Shown here: in pieces, positions 54,335-64,000 of the stretch
Numbering within the stretch: position 1 is the first letter of the stretch
Layout of the letters: every line of letters starts with the position of its first letter
From: Pyrus communis
Lineage: Eukaryota > Streptophyta > Magnoliopsida > Rosales > Rosaceae
NCBI RefSeq assembly: GCF_963583255.1
Contig: NC_084806.1
Coordinates: 17,774,317 to 17,838,316, forward strand
Direction: 5' to 3'
Length of the DNA stretch: 64,000 nt
Made by a program: the position numbers and the translations under genes
Notes under the pieces: model-generated
Told to the model about the DNA's origin: nothing
The model's input: the letters and a program-made list of their open reading frames with translations, nothing else
Databases searched by the model: none

Positions 54335-56166
54335 TGATAGAAGCATATTTATGCTACTTAGTTATGTTGTTTCCTTGCATTTAGTTAGCTAATTACTACT
54401 TATTATAGTATTTTAAGCTATTTTCGTGTGTTTGTAGGTCCTAATGACAAAGTTGGCAAGAAAAGGCAATTTTGAGCCTTTTAGAGCAGTTTTGGGCATG
54501 GAATGGATAGCTTGCATATGGAGCATGGTGGATGGACGAATTTGGAATCAAAAGAGGCTAGGAACATCCAACAAATCTCGAGAAACAAGTTTAAGACAAA
54601 GAAGATAAGGAAAGAGCAAGAAACATGGAACATTATCCAAACAACCTTACCTTATCCTTCTCCTACATTGGTGCCGCACCCTTTAGCCCTTGTTCTTCTA
54701 GAAATATGCCATAAATCCCTCTCTAGAAGACCCTATCTATCCCTAAATACATGCTGCACCCTTTATCCCTTTTAGAAGTCCTAATTTCTGCCACAAAACA
54801 CATTGTTTCTAGAACCCCTACAAAGGTGGTGCCTCTCCCTCTTCTAGAAGTCCTAAAATCTACAATCCTTTTCTCCTAGGATTGTGCAATCCTTTTCCCT
54901 TCAGATTTTGGTGCACCTTAGTCCTTCTCCCACCTGATTTCTACCAAACCCTAGACCTAATTCTGATTTCCTAGGGTTTGCCGTGCATTATATATACATA
55001 TTTTTAAGTTGTGTCGCAGCTCACCACCCTCTACCACAATTTCACACCACACCATCCACCACACCTGGAGCCGTGCTTGCCATTCAAAACGTTGGATTGT
55101 TGGAGCGTTTCTAGGTGTATTCTATTCTTTGTTTTCAATGTTTAAATTTAATTATTATTGTTTTGCGAACATGAGGAACTAAATTCGTTTTAGTTAGAGG
55201 TGAATTCAAAGCCATGAACATATATGTGATATGAATTGATTTCATCCAATTATTGTTTCATAAATCGTGAATGCAATTTGCTTAACTGCTTGATTGATAA
55301 CTTATTCTTGTATGTTGATTAAGGAGGCCTACTTAATTTGCATGCATGAATTTGATGCTAGAATATAACGGAGTTTCATGTAATAGTCATTCACTTATAT
55401 TCACAAGTAGTGGAAATCACTAGTCATGATTGTGTTAAGTGAATCCTTGGCAGAAGTCTCATGCGTTTCATAGTGATGAATGCTTTGTCAATGCTTATGA
55501 TTTTCATAGAACTTAATGACTTTTGATATGTATCTTTATCATGCATTTCTTATAGGTAACTTGAGAAAGATAATTTGGTTGTAATGCGTATTCATTCAAT
55601 TCAATGAAATAAGGAAAATATGATGGTTGGTTGTGCAATTCAATCAACTTGGGGCATTGTCATTCATGGTTTAAAGAAATAATAACTGGAAATCGATTTG
55701 TATGCATGTGTGTCATGTGTGGAGAAGGACACTCTAGCTAGCCATTCACCCATATTTCACCCAATTTCGTCCAAATTGTTTAGAGTCTTTAAATCTGTTT
55801 ATTTTTAATTTAATTTCGTCCAAATCAATCTCCCCTTTAATTAAGTGTGTTAGATTAGTTAGAAACGTGTTCAAATCTGTCCAATTTAGTGTTTTGAGTC
55901 TTACTAGTCTAAAATTCATCCAAATAACTTCTTAGAGTCTGTTTCGAGTCAATTTAACTTAGTTTGTGTGTTTTAAATCTATTTAGCTTGTTTTGAGTTG
56001 TTAGAGTCTAGTTTTCTGTTTTTGAGTCTAGTATAGTATTTTAGAGTTTAATTTGAGTAGATTAGCATCCCTTCTAATCCCCGATCTAGAACGATCCCTA
56101 CTTGCATATATACTACAATTGTTAACAATAGAGTTTAATTTGTGTGTCAAGTTAATTTTCACATCA
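54335..56166 (+). repeat. 3' LTR of Athila
   Basis: It is 1832 bp, the same length as the left LTR, from TGATAGAAGCATATTTATGC to TTCACATCA. In the first 630 bp I count about 29 differences from the left copy and about 9 in the next 270. Most are transitions. The frame at 54503-54775 is not a gene. Confidence 0.95.
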
Positions 56167-57120
56167 CACATTTCACCTTGTTCAAAGGAGATGAAGATCT
56201 GGACAGACACTTGATGCACTACTGAAGCGCCATGACCTTTTACTGCAACAATGATGCTCTCATGTGCAAAATCTTTGCCACGATGCTCCAAGGCGAGGCG
56301 CAAGACTGGTTCCACACCCTGCCGCCATATTCAATCCGAAACTTTAGCGAACTTTCCTTGGTTTTCACTGAGGAATATTTGTCATACCGCTCAGTCAAGA
56401 AGAAGTTTGACCACCTCTTAAGCATGAAGAAGGACCCGAAGAAGTCACTATGCGCATACGTCAAGAGGTCTAGGTGGAAAAGGCGAAGATCGTCGGATGT
56501 AATGACACCATTGCAAGCTAAGCCTTCTAGAAGAGGCTCAAAGTAGATAACCCACTTTTCGGAGAGCTAATCATGGGCGTGAACTTGACCCTGACAGATT
56601 CTTACACTTTGGTAGGAAAAAAAAACTTCCTTTGGCATAAGGCCAAGTGCTCCCAGAAGCAGCCTAAGCAGCTACGCAAAGATGCAGAGCCAACTCAGAA
56701 GAAGGTGGGCGGTAAACCACTTAATGACAAAAATAAGCTAGGAAGCAAATGCAAGGATCGATCCCTGGCAAAGGGAAGCATAACGTGCAAGACACACACC
56801 AAGTTTTTAGTCCCAATTAACTAGATCCGTCATGACCTTAAGTACAAGCCGTGGTTCAAGATGCTACAACCCATGAAGAGAGACACCTCCAAGGTGGACC
56901 AGACAAAGTACTACGCATTCCATAGAGGTCTGGGGCACGTAACCAACGACTGCATCACATGGATGAAGTACTTTGAGAAGCTCATGAGGGAAAACAAGTG
57001 TGACCAATATGTCGACAGGCCAGTTGCCCGGCTGAGGCGAAAAACAGATGCTGATGCCGAACCCCCAGCCAAGATGATCCAAATCAACGTTATTTTTTTC
57101 CGAATCTGAGCATCTGAAAA
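56167..57120 (+). pseudogene. Tat gag, central and C-terminal part (right of the Athila insertion)
   Basis: The frame continues the left part without loss: FTLFKGDEDLDRHLMHY, a stop, SAMTFYCNNDALMCKIFATM, LQGEAQDWFHTLPPYSIRNF and SYRSVKKKFDHLLSMKKDP. It then passes to LTLTDSYTL and, near 56880-57110, KVDQTKYYAFHRGLGHVTND, C-x-T, and a PPAKMIQINVIF end. The knuckle-like CAFHRGPGH-TND-C motif of Tat gag is recognisable but its first Cys is Tyr. Several stops are present. Confidence 0.8.
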
Positions 57121-57830
57121 CCACCAACAGTTCCAAGAATAGGAAGATCCAGTAGACGAGATCGGCCTTTCAGGTTTAAGCCATAGATGATGTACCTGGA
57201 CCAATTGTCAGCTTCACTAAGCAGGAAGCTGAGGGAGTAGACTTTCCCCATGACGACACCTTGGTGATTTCTGCTGAACTGGCCCACACCATTGTTGACA
57301 GAATTATGGTGGAAACCAGCAGCTCAATCAATATCCTATAACTGTCAGTCATCCAGAAGATGGGCCTAGAAAGCATGATCAAATGCAAAGCAGAGGTCTT
57401 GATTGGATTCAACGAACTTACCTCAACTACCATTAGCACAATCGCACTTAACTTAACCAGCCCTTTAATTATCTCATCATAAACCTTCATGATTGTCAAC
57501 GACCCATCTCTTCATAAGGGGATATTGAGCCAACCTTGGCTAGTGAAGATTGAAGCTGTGACCTTGATTAAGTATCAGAAGATCTGATTTCGCATCCCAG
57601 GAATAGCAATCGAAGAGATCAAAGGCGACCAGGCCATGTCTCGGCAAAACACTGTACAAGTTCTTAAAAAGTCGAAGAAGTTTTTTAACCCAACAGTAGC
57701 AACTGAAGTGCAGAAAGATGATTCTACCTCCACCAAATAGCAATCAGGTCATGAAGATGACGTTAAGGTCAACAATGCCCTGGCAAATGAATTAGGATAG
57801 AAACCCAAATAGAATGCCGAACACATCATT
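57121..57830 (+). pseudogene. Tat protease region
   Basis: The words DFPHDDTLVISAELAHTIVD, then RIMVETSSSINIL mark the aspartic protease; the catalytic DSGSS-type motif is changed to ETSSS, so the Asp is lost. MGLESMIKCKAEVLIGFN and MIVNDPSLHKGILSQPWLVK follow. The spacer to RT has several stops. Confidence 0.65.
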
Positions 57831-59060
57831 CTTGACCCTCGCCATCCAGAGAAGATGGCTAAGATTGGCTTACGTCTGAGCCCGACAGAGAATGATGAAC
57901 TTTAGGTTTTCCTTAAGGAAAATTATGACGTTTTCACATGGTCACCCTCTGACATGCCTGGTATTGATCCAGTGATAGTTTGTCACAAGCTGGACGTTGA
58001 CCCTACAGCCAAACCTGTGAACCAGAAAAGGTGACATTTTGTACCCGAGGATGACAAGTTACTCGAGGCCAGATTCATTAAGGAAGTGGCACACTCAACA
58101 TGGCTGGCCAACGTCATGCTAGTGATGAAAAAATAAAAAGGCAAATGGAGGGTATGCATGGATTACACCAACCTCAATAAGACGTGCCCTAAAGATAACT
58201 ACCCGGTTCTCTGAATTAACATGCTCGTTGACTCAACATCTAGGAACCAGCTACTCAGCTTCTTGGATGCATACTCAGGCTACAATCAAATTGCCATGTA
58301 CGAGCCTGACAAGGAGAAAACCACATTTGTGATCAAGCGAGGCTATACTGCTACAAGGTCATGCCTTTTGGCCTTAAGAACGTAGGAGCAACCTACCAAT
58401 GACTTGTAAAAACAATGTTTAAGAAGAAAATTGTAACCATGGAGGTCTAAGTTGACGATATCATGGTCAAAGGCAAGCAACGGTTAGACCACCTTGGTAA
58501 CTTGGCAGAGATTTTGAACATCCTCCGAGAGTACAAAATGAAGCTCAACCCAGCCAAGTGCACTTTTGGCATCTCCTCAGGCTAATTCTTAGGGTACCTT
58601 GTAGCCCAGCAAGGAATCGAAGCTCATCCAAGGAAAATTAGAGCAATCCTGGACATAAAGTCTCCCACAACTCTAAAGGAGATCTAAAGTCTGATAGGAC
58701 GAGCAGTTGCACTCAATCGTTTCCTATCGCGATCCACTGATTGATGCAAGCCCTTTTTCAAGGCAATCAAGAGGGCGTAAAGAGACAAGTGGGACGACGA
58801 GTGTGAGAATGCATTTTAGGACCTGAAGTAGTACCTAACCTCACCTCTACTACTATCCAAGTTAGAAGCAGCGGAGAACCTGTACATCTATCTGGCAGTA
58901 TCAATAACCCAAAGATCGAAAAGCTTATTTTGGCGCTTGTTGTTGCGGTTAGGAAGCTCAGACCCTACTTTCAAGGACATTTAGCCATCGTCATGACCCA
59001 TTACCTACTGGCGATCAGTTTTGCATAGTCTATATGCTTCTCAACGAGTTATGAAGTGAG
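57831..59060 (+). pseudogene. Tat reverse transcriptase and first RNase H
   Basis: RT words in order: RHPEKMAKIGLRLSPTENDE, NYDVFTWSPSDMPGIDPVI, KGKWRVCMDYTNLNKTCPKD, FLDAYSGYNQIAMYEPDKEK, TTFVIKRGY, then VMPFGLKNVGATYQ in a shifted frame. The catalytic motif reads V-stop-VDD: the Tyr codon of YVDD is now TAA (near 58451). The Tat-specific VCMDYTNLNK...CPKD form supports the lineage. The first RNase H after 58800 is only traceable as YLAVS and KLRPYFQGH. Confidence 0.75.
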
Positions 59061-59242
59061 CGTTGGAACTTAGCTAGTACGGTTTAGCATACTAACCCCG
59101 CACGATGATAAAGGCCCAAGCATTAGTGAACTTTGTAGCAGAATTCAACCCAAGCCTATATGATGCAGCAACTCAACCCAAAAAGGCCCTAGAGGCAGTT
59201 GAGCACGCCGTAGTCGCAACAGCCCCACCTATAAGAGATTTC

Positions 59243-59509
59243 TGGCGCTTGCACGTTGGCGGATCATCTAACTGCTAGAGATCAGGAGCAGGCCTAATTC
59301 TCATTACCCCAGAAAGTTCGATGCTTGAGCAAGTGATCACTCTAAGCATCAAGGCATCAAACAATGAAGTAAAGTATAAAACCCTACTAGCAGGTCTCCG
59401 ATTGGTAAAAGACCTAGCGACGAAGAAGCTAGCGATCTATTCTGATTCCCAGCTAATCACTAACCAAACCTCAAGGGAGTACGCAGCAAAACATCTAAGG
59501 ATGGCCTGA
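59243..59509 (+). pseudogene. Second RNase H domain (aRNH) of the Tat element
   Basis: Tat-lineage elements carry an extra, archaeal-type RNase H after the first. The frame reads WRLHVGGSSN, a stop, RSGAGLILITPESS, then LSIKASNNEVKYKTLLAGLR, DLATKKLAIYSDSQLITNQT and SREYAAKHL. The first catalytic Asp (family VDGSSN) is Gly here, while the Glu of NNE and the Asp of SDSQ remain. Position between RT and integrase is diagnostic. Confidence 0.8.
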
Positions 59510-59649
59510 CATTCCAGGCGTACACACTTACTAGGTTCCACAAACAGAAAATGCCTATGTAAACGCACTGGTAGACCTAGGCTTTGCCTTAGACCATCTA
59601 CTCAATGGCTCCATCCCAATCAAGCACCTGGAAAAGCCGAACATAGATG

Positions 59650-60838
59650 AGTAATAAACAGTTGAGGTGGTGTAGATCAACACAGCTCCGAGTTGGCAAG
59701 ATCCTATCATCGACTACATAGTCAATGAAACACTCCCTTCAGATAGACTAGAGTCTAGGAAGCTCCAGATAAAGGCAGCACGCTATTACATATAGAACAA
59801 TATGCTCGTTTCTCAAGATCATATCTCCGCTGCCTATCGCCTCCTAACAACCTTAAGATTCTTAACTCAATCCACGAAGGTGTCTGTGGAAACCACTCTG
59901 GAGGCCGCTCCCTGGCACAAAAAGTTCTTAATGCAGGCTAATACAGGCCAACCATACATTAAGATACCAATGAGTATGTACAAAGATAGGACAGCTACCG
60001 GCACTTCAAGCCCGTGCCCACACTACCTGCTAGCAAACTCCACCTGTAGACCCTTGGCCATTCATCCAGTGGGCGATTGACTTGGTAAGACTAATGCCGC
60101 CTGCCACTTAGGACAAAGGCATGATGATCGTAACAACCGACTACAACTACCCAGATGAACATAGAGCGCTTTATATAGAAAAACATCATCTACTGTTTTG
60201 GCATCCTTCACTCCATTGTCACAGACAATGGTCCGCAGTTTGTGGGCAAAGACTTAGTGAAGTTCTTCGAAAAATATGGTATCAAGCAGCACATGTCCAC
60301 GCTCCGGTCTCCGTAGGGTAATGGGTATGCCGAGGTGTCTAACAAAACCATTCTCAACTGCCTCAAGAAGTTCCTCTCAGACAACAAGGGCAAGTGGCCA
60401 GATGCTTCCTTTCGTTTTCACTAGCAACCGGCAAAACTTAATTCTCCCGCGTTTGGTTCTGAGGTGATCATCCTTCCCAACGTCATGGTGCCAAGCATCA
60501 GCACTTTGCAGGACGAGAAAAAGATGGCAACAAACTTGGACTTGGTAGAGGAAGAGCGCGAGAAGGTTATCACCCACGTTGCAGCCTATCAGCAGTTTCT
60601 CTTCTCCAGCTACAACAAGAAGGTGAAGATTCAGTAGTTCTAGCCAGGAGACTTAGTCCTCAGAAATGCCTTTATAACTGTTCGTTGGGGAGGCTCCAAA
60701 AAGATGGCTTCCATCTGGGAAGGTGTTTACAAAATCAGCCGAGTAGGCAGAAAGGGCGGTTACACTCTCACCACTATGAGTGACAAAGAAATCGAAAAGC
60801 AGTGGAATGCCTATAACTTGAGAAAGTACTACGTGTGA
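59650..60838 (+). pseudogene. Tat integrase
   Basis: Remnants: PLAIHPVG-WAIDLVRLM (first catalytic Asp), MMIVTTDYN, then in other frames FFGILHSIVTDNGPQF (second Asp), SNKTILNCLKKFLSDN and KGKWPDASF. The C-terminal part is well kept: VEEEREKVITHVAAYQQFLF, SSYNKKVKIQ, GDLVLRNAFITVRWGGSKK, KISRVGRKGGYTLTTMSDKE and WNAYNLRKYYV to the stop at 60836-60838. Many stops and shifts occur. Confidence 0.75.
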
Positions 60839-61639
60839 CCTCCCACCATTCCTTGGACCCTGTTCAAGACAAATAAAGTTTAAATACTCAAGCAGATCGA
60901 CGATCATGACCTCGCATATCGAGGACCATTAGTTGTTATGTTCTTATTACCTATAAGCAAAGTTAATGCATTTCTCTACTTTCAATGAAGATTGAAGGAA
61001 TTATTCACAAGCCTGGGCCGAATGCATAAACAAACTAACCACCTATGCCGAAGCATAAGACACCCCTACCCTTGCAGACATGGCGTGTGATCTCCCATCA
61101 GGAGGGGGTAAACTGATCTGGGATATCCAGATGTGGAAGGGTTTTACAACTGCTCAGTTTCCCCTGAATGCATCTTCTACCTATGGCAGACTGCTCCCAG
61201 AATTGGCCACAATAGAATTTTTCCTAAAAGGACTTAGCCGAATGAAAGATTCAATTTCGCGGGAGCTCTGTTTTTTAACTGGAAGAGGCGCTAAGGGCAG
61301 CATCCTTGGCCATGAAAGAATTCGCATGACTAGATGATCCGTCCTTGACATGCAAGTCTTCGTGAATATAACTCGACTATAAAGTGTTGCAATACTAGTT
61401 AAGCGACCTGTAAAATCAGTTACAATTGCTGCCCAAGAGATTTGTATCGGGATGCGTGCAACTTAGCAGAATAAATGACCATTAGCTCGAAAGGATATGG
61501 CCTATGAGGCGTGATTTTGCCTACACCTTAAGCCTAAAATGACTTCAAGAGCCAGGGACGACGCCTAAAGTGGTCAGGCAGGTCATCTGCTTCTCTAAGT
61601 AAGACGCCCAGCTGACGACCCAATGTCTGGCAGCCCTAG
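60839..61639 (+). other. Tat 3' untranslated region, no gene
   Basis: The stretch after integrase holds no recognisable frame; the 85-codon frame at 61080-61337 has no known motif. It leads into the tandem array. Confidence 0.5.
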
Positions 61640-62155
61640 GCAATCTGTAAGCTGAGACTTACACCTGCTATAGCTACACAAACTCCTTTACTTTCTACGA
61701 GAAGCACGTGTCCGGCCACCGGCTCTATAAGTTAAAAATTTCGCAATATGCTATAGAAGGGCCAAGGCTTGTGCAGCCGCTAAAGCCGAGATTCACGACT
61801 ATAGCAGCTACTCAAACTTTTCTGCTTTTTACGAGAAGTACATGTCCGACCGTCGGCTTTTCAAGTTAAAAATTTCACAACATGCCCCGGGAGGGCCAAG
61901 GCTTGTGCAGCCACTAAAGCTGAGATTCATGACTATAGTAGCTACACGGACTCCTCTGCTTTCTACGAAAAACAAGTGTCCGACCATTGGCTCTTTAAGT
62001 TAAAAATTTTGCAATATGCCCCGGGAATGCTAAGGCTCGTGTAGCCGCTAAAGTCGAGATTTATGACTATAACAGCTACGCGGACTCGTCTGCTTCCTAT
62101 GGAGGCTACGGGTTTAGTTACTGGCTCTATAATTTAGAAATCTTGCATTTTTTCC
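61640..62155 (+). repeat. 134-bp tandem array, nearly four copies
   Basis: The anchor TAAAGC-GAG occurs at 61781, 61915 and 62049, exactly 134 bp apart, with a diverged first copy near 61647. Each unit holds GACTATAGCAGCTAC, CTGCTTTCTACGAGAAG, TGTCCGACC, GTTAAAAATTTCGCAA and GGGCCAAGGCTTGTGCAGCC. The copies differ by about 10-20 percent. Tandem repeats between pol and 3' LTR are known in Tat-type elements. Confidence 0.9.
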
Positions 62156-62404
62156 TTGCGCAAGTAAAGCTCCCCGAGCATCAAGGCCGAAACTAAAACC
62201 TAAATGACGAAGTGGGATCAATTGCTACATTAAAGCAGCTCACTTAGCCGCCCGTCCTACGGTAAAGTTTTACAAAAGACTGGAAAGCTAAAAGGATAAA
62301 GCAAAGCAAGGAAAGCTATTTATTAAATTTCTAGCAAATTGATAAAACGGCTTGAAGGCCAACAAAATTCAAACAAATTATAACGAAAAGAAAAAGAAGA
62401 AAAT
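62156..62404. other. Spacer between tandem array and antisense ORF
   Basis: No frame seen. An A/G-rich stretch (62385-62425) overlaps the end of the antisense ORF and may contain its poly(A) region on the other strand. Confidence 0.4.
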
Positions 62405-64000
62405 TCATAAGTTTAAGAAAAAAAGGTACTCATTGGCAGCCTGCGCAACCACTGGTTCCTTGACTACCACACCTTCAGCAGCCACATCGCTCTCAGTAGC
62501 ACAAACTTCCATTAGCTCATCCTCAGCCGCCCTTACCTGGATGGCCTGACCCTCAGCTGCTCCACTAAAGGCATCCTCAAATGACAAGTTAAGTAGATCA
62601 ATTGGAGAAATGAAGAAAGTCTCGACATCTATCTCGGAAAATTCATAATTCGATGGCCTACCTTGAAGATGGTACTCTTTAGCACACTTAACGACATCCT
62701 GATTAACGCGAATACACTTAGCTGCCAGGATCAAAGTCTTATGCATTGTAGTAATTAGGGAGAACCTTATTCAATAGGCAGGACGCTTCGCAAAATAGTT
62801 TGAGCGAACGACAATTTTCCTAACACTATCAACAAACTTGGCGCATGCATTGACATCCTCAAGTAGGTCAACCTTCAGTAACGCACAGACTCAATGGATC
62901 TCTCACAACTACCCATGCGAATAGACTTCCCTTTCTCAATAGATGAATCAGTCGTAGCAGAAATGGAATAGGCAGACGTCACCTTAGCAATAGAATCTAC
63001 CTTCCCACTTTACATAGCGACTAGCCTCTTAGAAGCCGAATCGAACTTAGCTCCCGATGCGCGCTTGGACAAAACCCACACACCGGGGCCACTACCAAAC
63101 CTTGTCGCTAGGCAATCCTCTGAACAATGGTTGTGGCTACCTTCAGAGTAGTAGGTTTCATAGTCTCAGACTCAACGGTCTTTTTCGTCTCCTTAGGAAA
63201 AGTCAGATCAATGACAAGCTTCTCAGTAGCAGACGAGCCCCTGCGAGTAGCATAATAAGTCATTGGCTTCTTCTCTGCCGAAGGCTCATAAGCAGGTAAG
63301 AAAGATCTTTTATTTCCACTTGTAATGGTAGTAGCCTATACAACAGCGATCGGGCTAGCAAGCGCCTCATCTTTTATCCGATTTATCTCTTCCTTCGGAG
63401 GCAGCCTGCCTTTCTCCCGATGAAGAGGACTGAGTAGCCAGCACCACTCACGGTACTCAGTAGGAATGCCCAAGGTGATGTGCACTTTCTTCACATCCGC
63501 TGAAGTTCGTGTAGTTGAGCCAAATTCTGAATCTACACATTGTAAGAACGACGATCAATAAACTAAAGTCATGGAACAGCTCAACAAAAATTGAAGTAGG
63601 CCAGGAATGAAGCAATTTACTTACCATTAATAAAGACAGTCAAAACACGCAACTCAGGAGAAAAGTCATACTAACACTCTCCGCTCACCTCTGAGGTATC
63701 TCTCACCCACTTATGATCAACTTTGCAGGAAGCATCAAGCAGCCTATGGCGAGACCTCAACTGCCCCACGCCTTCCTTGTGGCTTATTTCAAAGAAGTTC
63801 CATAACTCCTTTATGGTCAAGCCAAGATCAAAGAACCTGCTCAAGTTCGAAAACCCTACCATAGCACAAACTGCGTTCGGGGAGCACTAAATAGGAACGC
63901 ATTTCATGGAGCAGATCACCTCCTAAAAAAGATGCATAATGGGAAAAGTAAATCCCAACACGAAGTGATACGGATGGAATTTGATAGCCCTCTTCCTAGC
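62405..64000 (-). pseudogene. Antisense ORF of the Tat element with a probable intron
   Basis: On the minus strand a coding sequence enters from the right edge: FHPYHFVLGFTFPIMHLF, a stop, EVICSMKCVPI, a stop, CSPNAVCAMVGFSNLSRFF and DLGLTIKELWNFFEISHKEG. This order (Y-LGF-FP, PN, VGF, LF-FF) resembles the Pfam family 'putative gypsy type transposon' (PF04195). After ...TVFIN the frame meets a GTAAGT donor (63624) and a TGTAG acceptor (63533), a 92-bp intron; exon 2 goes on VKKVHITLGIPTEYREW, LHREKGRLPPKEEINRIKDE and further to a helical, acidic C-terminus at 62746-62405 (MHKTLILAAKCIRVNQDVVK). A few stops and shifts interrupt it. Antisense ORFs at this place are known in some Tat elements. 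Confidence 0.6.

Larger units (their letters stand above)
45049..56166 (+). mobile_element. Athila-lineage Ty3/gypsy retrotransposon, structurally complete but inactive
   Basis: The 11118-bp element has two LTRs of exactly 1832 bp, a tRNA-Asp-type primer site, gag, protease, RT, RNase H and integrase in Athila order, a polypurine tract and a perfect 5-bp duplication. Gag has three stops, RT and RNase H each have a 1-base frameshift, and there are further stops. The LTRs differ at about 4 percent of sites by eye, mostly transitions. At commonly used plant rates that would place insertion roughly 1-3 million years ago, which is only an estimate. It lies in the gag of an older Tat element, so it is younger than its host. 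Confidence 0.95.
42866..64000 (+). mobile_element. Tat-lineage Ty3/gypsy retrotransposon, interrupted and running off the right edge
   Basis: In order: probable LTR (42866-43470), primer-site candidate (43474-43491), gag (43624-45048 continued at 56167-57120), protease, RT and RNase H (57121-59060), a second RNase H (59243-59509), integrase (59650-60838), a 134-bp tandem array (61640-62155) and an antisense ORF (62405-64000). Tat elements are defined by the double RNase H and often carry long 3' non-coding regions with tandem repeats. An Athila element is inserted in gag (45049-56166). Stops are frequent in every domain. The 3' LTR must lie beyond 64000. Confidence 0.8.

Overview
This window is eukaryotic nuclear DNA from a dicot plant. 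Four things show this: GT-AG introns, tRNA-derived SINEs, LTR retrotransposons of plant lineages (Athila, Tat, copia Ale-like), and plant gene families (secretory phospholipase A2, HKT sodium transporter, GDSL esterase, F-box). Several repeats and the F-box type look like those I remember from apple and pear (Rosaceae, Maleae). That assignment rests on memory, not a search. Most of the window is layered transposon sequence. I find one gene that appears intact.

Layout. 1-5 kb: remains of a minus-strand Ty3/gypsy element in which gag sits directly beside integrase. 5.0-11.1 kb: a decayed Ty1/copia element with two 360-bp LTRs. 11.1-15.4 kb: two further copia ends facing each other (an LTR end plus primer site on +, and an LTR, primer site and gag on -), with two MITEs that have perfect 8-bp target duplications. 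15.4-21 kb: F-box-related pseudogenes, a SINE and a hAT MITE. 21.2-24.9 kb: a 3.7-kb hAT-like element that appears to carry the 5' end of a gene (leader exon, intron, first coding exon) and contains a 570-bp foldback element. 25-30 kb: a family with inverted ends and arrays of a short TGCAT-type minisatellite. 31.1-32.6 kb: a complete four-exon phospholipase A2-alpha gene (-), with a Mutator-like MITE in intron 3. 33-39.5 kb: a SINE, a Harbinger MITE, one exon of a putative secreted protein, a GDSL esterase fragment flanked by direct repeats, and the 5' end of an HKT gene. 39.5-42.7 kb: LTR-like segments.

42.9-64 kb is a clear nested insertion. An 11.1-kb Athila element (45049-56166, LTRs of 1832 bp each, duplication CACAT) lies inside the gag of an older Tat-lineage element. 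Removing the insert and one CACAT restores the gag reading frame across the junction. The Tat element has gag, protease, RT, a second RNase H domain and integrase, all broken by stops, then a 134-bp tandem array, then an antisense ORF with a probable 92-bp intron. The product of that ORF resembles the plant 'putative gypsy type transposon' family. The Tat element runs off the right edge.

The only gene likely to work is PLA2-alpha. The antisense gene in the Tat element and the gene fragment inside the hAT element are the most interesting structures. All calls come from reading the sequence by eye; no database was searched.
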